Assembly (NCBI RefSeq): GCF_001623525.1
Contig: NZ_CP015225.1
Coordinates: forward strand, 1,674,001-1,738,000
Length of the DNA stretch: 64,000 nt
Origin: Pseudomonas fluorescens
GTDB taxonomy: Bacteria; Pseudomonadota; Gammaproteobacteria; Pseudomonadales; Pseudomonadaceae
Direction of reading: 5' to 3'
This document shows positions 43,728 to 52,378 of the stretch, piece after piece. A model generated the notes under the pieces. That model was not told the origin of the DNA. It did no database searches and saw nothing but the letters and a program-made list of their open reading frames with translations. Each line of letters opens with the position of its first letter. The stretch's first letter is position 1. A program made the position numbers and the translations under genes.

Positions 43728-45283
43728 TGGTCGGCCTCCGTGGTCGCCAGACCGAAGTCGGCGGGGAAATGCTTGAGGGCGCTGGCGACAGGGTAGGACG
43801 TCATCCCACCGAGGGCACAGAGCGAACCGTATTGCAGGGTGTCGCACAGATCCTGCAACAGCAGGGCCTGTTCCTGACGAGCACCGGCTTCGGTGCTGGC
43901 GATCAAGCGATCCACCACTTCCACCCCACGGGTAGAGCCGATCCGGCACGGCGTGCACTTGCCGCAGGATTCCTCGGCGCAGAACTGCAAGGCGAACCGG
44001 GCCATCTGGGCCATGTCCAGGCTGTCGTCGGCGACCACCACACCACCATGGCCAAGCATCGCGCCCATGGCGGCGAACGCCTCGTAGTCCAGCGGCGTAT
44101 CGAATTGCGAAGGCGGCACCCAGGCCCCCAACGGCCCACCCACTTGCGCGGCTTTCAGGGGGCGACCGCTGGCGGTACCGCCGCCGTAGCCTTCCACCAG
44201 TTCACGCAGGCTCAGGCCGAAGGCGCGCTCCACCAGACCGCCCTGACGGACGTTGCCGGCCAGTTGGAACGGCATCGTGCCCAGGGAACGGCCCATGCCG
44301 AAGTCGCGATAGAACTGCGCGCCCTTCTCCAGGATGATCGGCACCGAGGCCAGGGTCACCACGTTGTGCACCAGCGTCGGCAGCCCGAACAGGCCTTGAA
44401 TCGCTGGCAGTGGCGGCTTGGCGCGAACCGTGCCGCGCTTGCCCTCGAGGGATTCGAGCAGTGCGGTTTCTTCGCCACAGATATAGGCGCCGGCCCCGAC
44501 ACGAACCTCAATGTCGAAGGTGCGGCCGCTACCGCTCACGTTCGCCCCCAGATAGCCGGCGTCGCGAGCAATGCGCAACGCATCGTTCAGCGTACTGATG
44601 GCGGCCGGGTATTCCGAACGCACGTAGATGTAGCCCATCGTCGCGCCTACGGCGAGGCCGGCGATGATCATGCCTTCAATCAGCAGGAAGGGGTCGCCCT
44701 CCATCAACATGCGGTCGGCGAAGGTGCCGGAGTCGCCTTCATCGGCGTTACACACGACATACTTCTGAGCACCCACGGCATCGCGCACCGTGCGCCACTT
44801 GATGCCCGCCGGGAACGCCGCACCGCCACGACCGCGCAGGCCGGAATCCAGCACGCTGGCGACCACGTCAGCGCCATCCATCTGGATGGACCGGGCCAGG
44901 CCCTGGAAACCGCCCTGGGCACGGTAATCGTCCAGGGACAGCGGTTGTGTGATGCCGGCGCGCGCAAACAGCAGGCGCTGCTGGCTCTTGAGATAGGGAA
45001 TCGCCTCCACCGGCCCCAGGGCCAGCGGATGGCTGCCGGGATCGCCTGTCAGCGCATCCAGCAGGCCCGGCACATCGGCCGGTGTGACAGGGCCAAAGCC
45101 CAACCGGACGCCGGCGCTTTCAAGCTCCACCAGCGGTTCCAGCCAATAGAGGCCACGGGAACTGGTGCGCAACACCGTCAACGGTAGCTGTCGACGCTCA
45201 GCCTCAAGGGCCAACGCATCGGCCACCTTGTCCGCGCCCACGGCACGGGCTACCGAATCGCGGGGGATACAGAGCGTCAGCAT
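43724..45283 (-). CDS. fdsB: NAD-dependent formate dehydrogenase beta subunit (FMN, NADH site)
   Basis: A 519-residue NuoF-like subunit that passes electrons to NAD. It has an N-terminal thioredoxin-like ferredoxin region, then GLRGRGGAAFPAGIKW (FMN/NADH site), CNADEGDSGTFADRMLME, YICGEETALLESLEG, and the [4Fe-4S] motif ESCGKCTPCRIGSTRG. The start at 45283 (MLTLCIPR) follows GGAGG and overlaps the fdsG stop by 7 bp. Confidence 0.95.
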   Translation of the reverse strand: MLTLCIPRDSVARAVGADKVADALALEAERRQLPLTVLRTSSRGLYWLEPLVELESAGVRLGFGPVTPADVPGLLDALTGDPGSHPLALGPVEAIPYLKSQQRLLFARAGITQPLSLDDYRAQGGFQGLARSIQMDGADVVASVLDSGLRGRGGAAFPAGIKWRTVRDAVGAQKYVVCNADEGDSGTFADRMLMEGDPFLLIEGMIIAGLAVGATMGYIYVRSEYPAAISTLNDALRIARDAGYLGANVSGSGRTFDIEVRVGAGAYICGEETALLESLEGKRGTVRAKPPLPAIQGLFGLPTLVHNVVTLASVPIILEKGAQFYRDFGMGRSLGTMPFQLAGNVRQGGLVERAFGLSLRELVEGYGGGTASGRPLKAAQVGGPLGAWVPPSQFDTPLDYEAFAAMGAMLGHGGVVVADDSLDMAQMARFALQFCAEESCGKCTPCRIGSTRGVEVVDRLIASTEAGARQEQALLLQDLCDTLQYGSLCALGGMTSYPVASALKHFPADFGLATTEADQ

Positions 45284-45759
45284 GCGCCCTCCTCCCTGCA
45301 ATCATTGACCAACTGACGCAGACGCTCAGGCGTGATCCGCGCATGCAACTCCCCGTCCAGCTCCAGGGCCGGCGAGCAGACGCAGGCGCCCAGGCAATAG
45401 ACCGGCCGCAGGCTGATGCTTCCATCGGCGCTGGTACCGTGATCGTCCAGCGCCAATTGCTCGCGCAACTGCGCAGCCAGGGTCTCGGCGCCCATGCTCT
45501 TGCAGGACTCGGCCCGGCACAGGCGCAGGGTATGGCGCGCCGGCGGCGTGGTGCGGAAATCGTGGTAGAAGCTGATGACCCCGCGCACTTCAGCCTGGCT
45601 GAGGTTGAGGGCGTGGGCGATCTCCGGGACGGCGCTGTCGGGGACATACCCGCAGCCTGCCTGGATGGCATGGAGAATAGGCAGCAAGGCACCGGGGGTG
45701 TCCTTTTCGCGCGCAAGCACGCTGTGGATCAAAGGCAGGTGAAGCGTCTCATCGGGCAT
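45277..45759 (-). CDS. fdsG: NAD-dependent formate dehydrogenase gamma subunit
   Basis: A 160-residue NuoE-like [2Fe-2S] protein. The ligand cysteines are in LCRAESCKSMG and PVYCLGACVCSPAL. The helical N-terminal part HAIQAGCGYVPDSAVPEIAH is typical. It relays electrons near FdsB. It is the first gene of fdsGBAD; the start at 45759 follows GAGG. Confidence 0.93.
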   Translation of the reverse strand: MPDETLHLPLIHSVLAREKDTPGALLPILHAIQAGCGYVPDSAVPEIAHALNLSQAEVRGVISFYHDFRTTPPARHTLRLCRAESCKSMGAETLAAQLREQLALDDHGTSADGSISLRPVYCLGACVCSPALELDGELHARITPERLRQLVNDCREEGAC

Positions 45760-46210
45760 AAACGTACCTCGGCATCTCGAACGACACCACCGCATAGCGG
45801 CAGCCGTCCGGAGTCTTGGCTGCGGCGTTCGGCCCACGTCACGGTCGCGTGGCACATCCGATCGCCATTCTCGCTCTCCGGCCAGGTGTCTTTGGCGCAC
45901 CTGGTCCGGGGCATCCTCACAGCTTGCCACTCCCGGGGGTTGGCGATTGCACATGGACGACGAAACGTGTTCTGAAAGCGACTAGGCGTGAAAAGTTGCC
46001 CTGCGTCCGCGGGAAGTCAAATACACAAGTGAGTGTAGGCGACCCGCAGCGATCGGTGGCTATTGGTCGTTTTCCTGACTGGCAGCGTGGCGAGTGCTTT
46101 GTTGGATCACAACACAAGGTTACAAACACACTATATATGTATCGTTTTCACAGCGTCGCACCAAGAGATCATCAAGGGAGTTTAAAACCTAAAAACCGCA
46201 AGGACGCCCA
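45760..46210. promoter_or_regulatory. Divergent intergenic region, fds operon and accessory island
   Basis: 451 bp. Near fdsG a dyad CCAGGTG (45882-45888) and CACCTGG (45898-45904), extended by CCGG on both sides, could be an operator. From about 46000 onward the composition turns AT-rich (ACACACTATATATGTATCG near 46130), marking the left edge of the island. No gene seen. Confidence 0.5.
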
Positions 46211-46957
46211 ATGTTGCCCAAAATACTCGCCTCATACTCTCTGACACTCTCACTGCTTGCCACTAGTTTCAACACAACAGCAGAGGAATATTACTGGCAT
46301 ATTCAACCGGAAGCTTGGGATTGGCAGGGACCACAGAAAAATCATCTATACCCAGAACAAGCCTGTCGATTTCTGCACGAAAACACTGAGTACGAAATGT
46401 ATGAATACGGCTCTGCCACTCCCACCTCAAGGGAAAACCAATGGACCTGTAACCTTTTCTATGGTGACGGGCCCGATGACAATCTAGCCATATCGATATA
46501 CCGGCATGGCAACTCATGCGAAGGCGGGAAAGCTTTTAATAACTTCACCGAACAATGCGAAGCCCAAGGGGTGGACAACAGCTGCCCTTCAAGCCTAACA
46601 ACATGGCGGAATCTTTATGCACCAGACTATGTCTCCGCCGAGGCAAGTGCTTACATGATGACATGCAGTGTGACTTATACCAGATACGGTGACGGATTTT
46701 GTGGCTGCGGTGTTACACGCGGATACCCGAGCAGTGGGTTTGGCATAAATGCATCGGCTGGTTTTCTTCTATCTCCACTCACACCATCAAAACTTCAGTT
46801 GAATAACTATTTGACTGGTTATGGAGCATCGACTAGCTATTACTACGGCTTTGGCGGCGCTTTTGCTGGAAACGCTGCCGGCGCAGCAATTAATATCGGA
46901 GTTGGGATTGGTGGTGCGATAACTCCTGGGTCAGTTAACAGCCAGACAAACAAATAA
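46211..46957 (+). CDS. Secreted Cys-rich / Gly-rich toxin-like protein
   Basis: A 248-residue exported protein (signal SLTLSLLATSFNTTAEE). Residues about 25-160 carry about nine cysteines in the style WxC..GNSCEGGKAFNNFTEQCE, a pattern I associate with N-terminal modules of Rhs-type or phage-adsorption proteins of Pseudomonas. After a CGCG motif the C-terminal 80 residues change to a glycine/alanine-rich, apolar stretch (SYYYGFGGAFAGNAAGAA, NIGVGIGGAITPG), as in pore-forming or polymorphic-toxin tails. The following gene starts inside its stop codon (TAATG). The AT-rich composition points to transfer. Function is inferred from context only. Confidence 0.5.
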   Translation: MLPKILASYSLTLSLLATSFNTTAEEYYWHIQPEAWDWQGPQKNHLYPEQACRFLHENTEYEMYEYGSATPTSRENQWTCNLFYGDGPDDNLAISIYRHGNSCEGGKAFNNFTEQCEAQGVDNSCPSSLTTWRNLYAPDYVSAEASAYMMTCSVTYTRYGDGFCGCGVTRGYPSSGFGINASAGFLLSPLTPSKLQLNNYLTGYGASTSYYYGFGGAFAGNAAGAAINIGVGIGGAITPGSVNSQTNK

Positions 46958-47397
46958 TGAAGAAAAAAGCAAGCAACAACCTTATCCTGTCGGCCAAAGC
47001 TATTCTTGTCTTGATTGTCCTATCCATTGTTTTTTATTGGACCACTGCTCAAAGAGAGCAAAAAAATAGCTACGTTAATATTTCAGTGCTTATTCGCGAA
47101 GTTGAAAAAATAGCTCCTCCTGACGGCGCTGCACTCATAAACGAATCGAGCAATCATAAGGTGAGCACAGCAATAGCTTCAAAACGATACAAGACCTCAC
47201 TGACTCAAAGCCAGGTTTTTGATTATTACAAATCAGGTCTCGAGTCAACTGGATGGCATCCGATAAATGGTAGTGGCCTCATCAGCGAGTACTGTAAGGG
47301 CACATTGCATGCAGAGGTTGAGTTCAACCCAGACCTAGGCTTCTACACGCTCTCTGTAATTTGGCGGCAGCGAGTTGCCGCCAAATGTAGTGCCTAA
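46957..47397 (+). CDS. Single-span membrane protein, immunity-like
   Basis: A 146-residue protein with an N-terminal membrane anchor (ILSAKAILVLIVLSIVFYW) and a 100-residue periplasmic part (IREVEKIAPPDGAALINESS, SQVFDYYKSGLESTGWHPIN). The ANK-KYxTSL...YYxxxLxxxGW layout is one I recall from small putative immunity proteins next to Rhs or contact toxins. The start overlaps the preceding stop, so the two are made together. Low GC. If the upstream protein is a membrane-active toxin, a membrane-anchored partner facing the periplasm would be the expected antidote. Confidence 0.5.
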   Translation: MKKKASNNLILSAKAILVLIVLSIVFYWTTAQREQKNSYVNISVLIREVEKIAPPDGAALINESSNHKVSTAIASKRYKTSLTQSQVFDYYKSGLESTGWHPINGSGLISEYCKGTLHAEVEFNPDLGFYTLSVIWRQRVAAKCSA

Positions 47398-47496
47398 TTC
47401 TATTTAAAAATCAGCAACCTGTGACAAGAGTTTAGTTTTGCGATACTCATCTGCGTTAAAACAGCTTTGTGCACGCTCTTCAGACAAGGCGGACTA

Positions 47497-47637
47497 GGCT
47501 CTGTACGAAATCAGCTGAAACTCATTTGAACCCAGCAATCGTCGGGACTCAAAGTCCGCGGCCATCAAAGACAGGAACCCACGATGGCCAAGCGATACGA
47601 AACTCCCGACGCAGCCTGGGACAAAGGCAAGCTCTGA
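47497..47637 (+). mobile_element. IS5-family insertion sequence, left-end fragment
   Basis: GGCTCTGTACGAAATCAG looks like an IS end. About 85 bp further a transposase start, MAKRYETPDAAWD (47584), matches the N-terminus of the IS5-family transposases common in pseudomonads. The frame breaks after 17 codons (GKL, stop at 47637). Only the left end remains. Confidence 0.65.
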
Positions 47638-47639
47638 AG

Positions 47640-48170
47640 GTGCATACCATTAATACTATTCTTAAGTTGTCGAAAACATTAGCAGCACTGATTGCTCTGG
47701 CAACTGTGTTTTTTGCGGCCGCTGGACTCAGGTACCAGGAACCCGTGAACATTGAACGTGTTTGCGAGGACTCTCCACCCCCACTAATAAACAACTTCAA
47801 TAGCTGCAGCCTTGTTGATCAAACATTGGATTTCCTTGAAGCGGAAGACTACAAACCTGTACTCCTAGAAAGCTCAGAAAAGAACAGCGGCCTTCTTCGA
47901 AAAAAATTCTCTTTAAAAATATTTGAAGTACCCAACTACAAAATGAACAATAGCACCGGCCCTGCGCAATTCAGCTTTATAAACGGACGGTTATTTGCCA
48001 CATCCTACTTTCCGAAAGCATCAGACACCGTATTCGAAAGGCGTCCAACTAGTAAATCCGAGACATTGACCGTAAAACAACTGACCAACCACCAAGGGTT
48101 GAAATATATATCATGGTCAAACAATCATCTTGAAGCCTATATCACTTGGTGGATATCGAGATTCTCATGA
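47640..48170 (+). CDS. Single-span membrane protein, second immunity-like orphan
   Basis: About 176 residues if started at the GTG at 47640, which lies directly after the IS fragment. The frame extends upstream to 47469 through IS sequence, so the native 5' end may be lost. The N-terminal anchor TLAALIALATVFFAAAG is followed by a periplasmic domain with two early cysteines (ERVCEDSPP, FNSCSLVDQTLDFLEAEDY). Composition matches the AT-rich island. Layout is like the 46957 product but without clear sequence identity. A terminator follows. Translation start and function are uncertain. Confidence 0.45.
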   Translation: MHTINTILKLSKTLAALIALATVFFAAAGLRYQEPVNIERVCEDSPPPLINNFNSCSLVDQTLDFLEAEDYKPVLLESSEKNSGLLRKKFSLKIFEVPNYKMNNSTGPAQFSFINGRLFATSYFPKASDTVFERRPTSKSETLTVKQLTNHQGLKYISWSNNHLEAYITWWISRFS

Positions 48171-48189
48171 GGCTAGCATTTGAGTTACT

Positions 48190-48225
48190 AAACGTTACGG
48201 CTTGCCCCAAGCCGCAACGTTTCTT
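48190..48225 (+). terminator. Intrinsic terminator of the island genes
   Basis: AAACGTTACGGCTTG pairs with AAGCCGCAACGTTT across a CCCC loop, followed by CTTT, 20 bp after the stop of the preceding gene. Confidence 0.75.
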
Positions 48226-48350
48226 TAGAGGTATTTGAGCGCCCGGTTTCAATGCAACAGCAGTTCTTACCGGCCCATAGATCTCCAAGAAAAAAGGACT
48301 CCCGTCTCGTCACAAAAGCAACACATCGTTAGCAGAATACCTACGCCGAA

Positions 48351-48432
48351 ATGAAACTATTGAAGAGAATCAGGGCAGTGATCGTTGGGATCATCCTCCT
48401 GACGCCCCTTCTCATGGGAGGCGTGACTTCGG
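48351..48432 (+). pseudogene. 5' fragment of a membrane-protein gene
   Basis: ATG at 48351 encodes MKLLKRIRAVIVGIILLTPL followed by LMGGVT, a good signal anchor. Then the sequence runs straight into inverted LysR-gene DNA. It appears to be the start of another small exported protein cut by recombination. Confidence 0.4.
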
Positions 48433-48751
48433 ACTTGCTGCAAGCGGCCACTACACTTCGCGCCTTCTTGCAGGTACGGTTCAAACTCTTCTTCAGGCAG
48501 GTAAGCAACGGTCAGCCCGGCCACTGCCGCCTGCACGATATGAGTCGACGCGTTGAAAATGAGCTGGCCGTCAACTCACACGCTCACCTGCTTGCCTCGA
48601 CGCTCAAAGTCCCAGACATAGAACCCGTCTGATGTTTGCATGCGCTGGTTGATACACCGATGGCTCATCAGATCGTGGAGGGCCTTGGGAATGGCGTGGG
48701 CAGCGAAGTACGCTTGCGAAGCGACGACAGCCATCCGCAATGGAGGGCCTC
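48430..48751 (-). pseudogene. LysR regulator, effector-domain fragment with a stop
   Basis: On the minus strand, GPPLRMAVVASQAYFAAHAI, then HRCINQRMQTSDGFYVWDFE and RRGKQVSV, is interrupted by TGA where VRVDG would be expected. It continues with VDGQLIFNASTHIVQAAVAG and LTVAYLPEEEFEPYL. This is the C-terminal half of a LysR effector domain. The HTH part is absent and both ends are joined to unrelated DNA. Confidence 0.75.
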
Positions 48752-48810
48752 GCACCCCGCGCGGTGAGTTCACGCCATCGAGCTCGTCCAAAGACCTGAC
48801 CACGCACCCG

Positions 48811-49065
48811 ACGCTGACAAGCAACGTCAAGTTCATGAATTTTTATCCCCTCAATGACATCGAAACCATTTCGCCTCATCCGATGTTATTCATTGCTGGC
48901 GCCGATGCGCACTCCAGGGAGTTCAGCGAGGAGGCTTACAAACTCGCCGGTCAACCCAAGGAACTTGTCATCATTCCCGGGGCTGGCCATGTCGATCTTT
49001 ATGATCGGGTCGACCTCATCCCGTTCGATAAGCTGACGAACTTCTTCCAGAGCCATCTGAGATGA
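48811..49065 (+). pseudogene. Alpha/beta hydrolase, C-terminal fragment
   Basis: The frame ending at 49065 contains FYPLNDIETISPHPMLFIAG, then HSREFSEEAYKLAGQPKELV and IPGAGHVDLYDRVDLIPFDK, the C-terminal third of a YcjY-like alpha/beta hydrolase including the catalytic His region. The oxyanion and nucleophile parts are missing. It probably was the divergent partner of the LysR fragment next to it. Confidence 0.7.
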
Positions 49066-49083
49066 CAAGAGACGGGAAAGTGG

Positions 49084-49635
49084 TCAAGAGCGGTTTCGCC
49101 CCGGCAGCATCCGGACGAGGGTATTGTCACGCACCCAGTAGTGATGAAACAGTCCCGCCGCCGCATGCAGGCCGATCAGCCAGTAGCCACTGCTGCCGAG
49201 TAACTCGTGCCAATACTTGAGCTGTTTGGCCAAATCGGGATCCACCGCCACGGGGGCCGGCAAGAAGAATCCGAAGTACGGCACGGGTTTACCGCCGGCG
49301 GCCAGCATCAACCAGGCCAGTACGGGTGTCGCGATCATCAAGCCATACAGGGCCGCATGCATCAGGTGGGAAACCCCCGTCTGCCAGGCTGGCGGCGCGG
49401 GTGTGATGGGCGGGCGTGGTGTCAGGCGCCCGAACAGACGAACCCAAACCAGCGCAAAGATGCTCAGCCCGAAGAGCCCGTGCAACCCCAGGAACAGGCT
49501 TCGCCCGGTGCTGCCACGGGGCAACAAACCCTTGATCTCGATACAGGCATACACACCGACGAACAGTGCCAGCATCAACCAGTGCAGGGTGATCGACAGT
49601 TTTCCATAACGGTTTACGGCAACATCGCGGGTCAT
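49084..49635 (-). CDS. Cytochrome b561 family protein
   Basis: A 183-residue four-helix membrane protein. Haem-ligand histidines are in LSITLHWLMLALFVG, LGLHGLFGLSIFALVW and WLIGLHAAAGLFHHYWV. Members pass electrons between quinone and periplasmic acceptors or superoxide (CybB-like). The start at 49635 opens MTRDVAVNRYGKLS. It is a monocistronic minus-strand gene at the right edge of the island. Confidence 0.87.
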   Translation of the reverse strand: MTRDVAVNRYGKLSITLHWLMLALFVGVYACIEIKGLLPRGSTGRSLFLGLHGLFGLSIFALVWVRLFGRLTPRPPITPAPPAWQTGVSHLMHAALYGLMIATPVLAWLMLAAGGKPVPYFGFFLPAPVAVDPDLAKQLKYWHELLGSSGYWLIGLHAAAGLFHHYWVRDNTLVRMLPGRNRS

Positions 49636-49915
49636 GACACGCCTCGTGAAAGTCTGACGGCTGGCGACTCATTCGCCAACCCCGATCCGGTCGCTGGGAA
49701 CCGATGCTGCCAACTTGCAGGCAAAGTCTTAAGGCAGTCTGAAGACCGACATTTCAAGAAGTTTTTTACCTTCAAACTTCGGCGATCCGGTTAGAGCCCC
49801 CAAATAACTCGATCATTATCGAGCACCGCGTGAAGTCCATAGCCAAGTCAGGAACAAGCCTGGAAAAACGGAAAGCTGATACCATCCGGAAAATTGACAT
49901 GCTGAGCAGAACACC
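49636..49915. other. Intergenic stretch with no assigned feature
   Basis: 280 bp between the divergent cytochrome b561 gene and the DUF2986-like gene. It should contain the b561 promoter, but I see no clear boxes or repeats. Confidence 0.4.
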
Positions 49916-50077
49916 ATGAATCGCCGCAAGAAAATAAACCAGTTATTGAAGGCTAACGCCAAAAAAGCCAGTGCCAAGCTAGCCCCCAAAAACAAGACTC
50001 AATACATCAGCAAAGCCGACCGACTGAAGCTGGCGGCCGAAGCCAGCGACGCCCCCATCACGCCGCCGGAAAGCTGA
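49916..50077 (+). CDS. Small DUF2986-like protein
   Basis: A 53-residue basic protein reading MNRRKKINQLLKANAKKASA, then KLAPKNKTQYISKADRLKLA and a PITPPES tail. This matches the short DUF2986 family as I remember it. No membrane segment. It is preceded by no strong ribosome-binding site but has a plausible AGCAGAACACC. Function unknown. Confidence 0.7.
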   Translation: MNRRKKINQLLKANAKKASAKLAPKNKTQYISKADRLKLAAEASDAPITPPES

Positions 50078-50100
50078 TCCACGTCGCTGAAGTTCCATCC

Positions 50101-50832
50101 TCAGGCCGTTTTACACGTTAACCAGGCGCTCCAGAAAAGACTGCTGAAGAACCGGGTAGCACTGCCGAATCCCGTATCACTCAACAGTTTTTGAACCGCA
50201 GCCTCGGAATGTGGAGGATCGGCGCCTTGAAGAATCTTGCCAAGCTTGACCGTCACTTCTTCCGGGCTGGCGCCATGCTGTCGCCACCGTTGCCCCCAGG
50301 CCGCAAGGAGTAACGGTTGACTGGCATACGCATATTGGTTCCCAGCGACAATCAGCGGCGCCCCCGGCTTTAGATGAGCCTGGATGGACCGCAATATTTT
50401 CGACTTGGCTTCATCCCCATCGAGATGATGGAGTACACCGATCAAGGTGGCAGCATCGTACGATCCGTTGGCTACCAGGTCTTCAACATGCCCAAGATGC
50501 ATGGCGGTTCTTCCGAGCAAGTTGTTTGCGGCTAATTGCTGCTTCGCGGCCTCCAGCATAGGCTCGGACGGATCGACGGCAGTGAAGCACCAACCCGGCT
50601 CCAGCTTGGCCATTGCAATGATCTCTTGCGCCGTACCGCCGGCGCCCACCACCAGTATTTTCGCCGAGCCCACATCCCCAAGGGTCGCCGCCAGCATGCA
50701 CGCTGCCAGATCCTGGCAGGCGTCGTATCCCGCGAGCGCAATGCGGCTCTGCCGGCCGTACTCGTTGGCCCGTGAGGTATCAAATTTTTCCGCTGCATTA
50801 AACGAGGATGATTTCAAAGCGCAGTTCTCCAT
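50101..50832 (-). CDS. Class I SAM-dependent methyltransferase
   Basis: A 243-residue protein. Motif I ILVVGAGGTAQEIIAMA (about 59-75), then CFTAVDPSEPMLEAAKQQL, AATLIGVLHHLDGDEAKSKI and LKPGAPLIVAGNQYAY. It shares its N-terminal style and overall layout with the methyltransferase at 55161-55868, so the two may be paralogues. The acceptor is unknown. It is divergent from arsH. Confidence 0.8.
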   Translation of the reverse strand: MENCALKSSSFNAAEKFDTSRANEYGRQSRIALAGYDACQDLAACMLAATLGDVGSAKILVVGAGGTAQEIIAMAKLEPGWCFTAVDPSEPMLEAAKQQLAANNLLGRTAMHLGHVEDLVANGSYDAATLIGVLHHLDGDEAKSKILRSIQAHLKPGAPLIVAGNQYAYASQPLLLAAWGQRWRQHGASPEEVTVKLGKILQGADPPHSEAAVQKLLSDTGFGSATRFFSSLFWSAWLTCKTA

Positions 50833-50962
50833 GTGCTGAAATCAAACTACGCCTCGCTTAGGAATAATAAAAATTCATTAATTTCATGCTCAGCATTCCC
50901 ATAAGGAATATCGTTTTCCATCGGCAGCATTTTGCGCAGTCAGCCAATTGCGACTTGCGATA

Positions 50963-51000
50963 AACATATGGAAATACGAATATGCCTTTTTCCATATGTT
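50963..51000. promoter_or_regulatory. Perfect 12-bp inverted repeat before arsH
   Basis: AACATATGGAAA (50963-50974) and TTTCCATATGTT (50989-51000) with a 14-bp AT-rich spacer, ending 23 bp before the arsH start. It can act as an operator dyad or as an mRNA hairpin near the ribosome-binding site. Confidence 0.6.
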
Positions 51001-51023
51001 CTGGACCGAATTGGAGCTGTGTA

Positions 51024-51758
51024 ATGACTGAGTTCTCCAGCGAAACCCCGCATGACTTCCCAAATCTCGACCTGTCACTCTTCGATGTACCCACAGCGGA
51101 AAAACTCGCAAAGGGCGCAGAACCAGAACATAAACCGCGCATACTTTTACTGTATGGATCAACCCGCGAGCGCTCTTTCAGTCAGTTGCTGACCCGCGAA
51201 GCGGCGCGCCTGCTGGAGCTCATGGGCGCCGAAACTGCGATCTTCGACCCGTCCGGGCTGCCATTGCCGGACGATGCGCCCGTCGATCACCCCAAGGTGC
51301 AGGAACTGCGCGACCTGGTGATGTGGTCGGAAGGCCAGGTCTGGTGCTCGCCAGAACGCCACGGCTCGATGTCGGCGGTGTTCAAGGCACAGATCGACTG
51401 GATCCCGCTCGCGCTGGGCGCGGTTCGTCCTTCCCAAGGCAAGACATTGGCGGTGATGCAGGTATGCGGCGGCTCACAATCCTTCAACACGGTGAACCAA
51501 CTTCGTGTGCTGGGGCGTTGGATGCGCATGGTCACGATCCCCAATCAATCCTCCGTCCCCAAAGCCTTCCTTGAGTTCGACGAAGTCGGGCGCATGAAGC
51601 CATCGCCCTATTACGACCGGGTCGTCGATGTCATGGAGGAACTGATGAAGTTCACCTTGCTGATGCGCGGCAGAGAAACCTATTTGGTCGACCGCTACTC
51701 CGAGCGCAAGGAAAGCGCCGAAGCGCTCTCCAAACGCGTTAACCAGAGATCTATCTAG
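51024..51758 (+). CDS. arsH: ArsH organoarsenical/NADPH-FMN oxidoreductase
   Basis: A 244-residue flavodoxin-like protein with the ArsH signatures [33 protein letters not shown], then [20 protein letters not shown] and [20 protein letters not shown]. ArsH oxidises trivalent methylarsenicals and reduces FMN or quinones. The start at 51024 (MTEFSSE) follows GGAG. Unusually, no arsR, arsB or arsC is adjacent, so it is a stand-alone copy and may serve general redox protection. Confidence 0.92.
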   Translation: MTEFSSETPHDFPNLDLSLFDVPTAEKLAKGAEPEHKPRILLLYGSTRERSFSQLLTREAARLLELMGAETAIFDPSGLPLPDDAPVDHPKVQELRDLVMWSEGQVWCSPERHGSMSAVFKAQIDWIPLALGAVRPSQGKTLAVMQVCGGSQSFNTVNQLRVLGRWMRMVTIPNQSSVPKAFLEFDEVGRMKPSPYYDRVVDVMEELMKFTLLMRGRETYLVDRYSERKESAEALSKRVNQRSI

Positions 51759-51855
51759 GTGCAGCGATAGTGATAGGTTCTTCGGTGTGATGTAGAACTT
51801 TAACGGACGTTAGCTCATGGCTTGAAATCTGGCATTGATTCAAGCATCCACCCGC

Positions 51856-52161
51856 TCAATCCAGGACAGGGCGCAGGAAACTACGCTCATAACTCAGAAT
51901 GAATCGTTGTTCCGTCGCCTGGGTCACCAATTCAACGCACGCTGGATCCTGTTCGGCTTTCCTTCGATAGTTTTCGTAGTCGGCCAGGCTGGCAAAGCTG
52001 AACAGGCAGTAGGCGATGTTGTTGGCGCCTTCGGCGGGGAGAAAGTAGCCATGATGGACGCCCCCCATTCGGGTCACCACTTCGATCCATTGGCGCGAGT
52101 AGCTCTCGAAAGCAGGGATCTGGTAGGGGTCAATGACATACCTGACATGGCAAGTAATCAT
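51856..52161 (-). CDS. NIPSNAP-family protein
   Basis: A 101-residue dimeric alpha/beta-barrel type protein: MITCHVRYVIDPYQIPAFES, then WIEVVTRMGGVHHGYFLPAE and GANNIAYCLFSFASLADYEN match NIPSNAP. Function of bacterial members is unknown. The start at 52161 is the family-typical methionine; a longer frame is rejected. It is convergent with arsH. Confidence 0.8.
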   Translation of the reverse strand: MITCHVRYVIDPYQIPAFESYSRQWIEVVTRMGGVHHGYFLPAEGANNIAYCLFSFASLADYENYRRKAEQDPACVELVTQATEQRFILSYERSFLRPVLD

Positions 52162-52378
52162 GGGCTCAATCCTTTGAAAACTAAAAAAACGGATTCTACA
52201 CAGGATATGAGGCATGTCGTCGATGATTGCCATTGGCCGAACAACTTCGTTGCTCGCTCCCGCTCATCCCCCGGATCATTACTTCCCTGTCAGGATCGAG
52301 CGCTCAAAAAACAAATGCGGCGCTTGCTATCGCAGTGCCTGACGCCCGCGATCAATCATCAACCAGGATCGAAACACC

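Noticed and set aside
40782..43796. A 1004-codon open frame on the plus strand
   Set aside because: It is the antisense shadow of fdsA. GC-rich codon bias leaves the opposite strand open. The product is rich in His/Gly/Val/Ala repeats and has no domain.
45816..46244. 142-codon frame between fdsG and the island
   Set aside because: No ribosome-binding site, mixed composition across the GC shift, no recognisable protein character. Treated as non-coding.
47469..47639. N-terminal extension of the island orphan to the ATG at 47469
   Set aside because: This stretch is IS5-family end sequence read in a non-transposase frame. It is basic, without similarity, and unlikely to be native.
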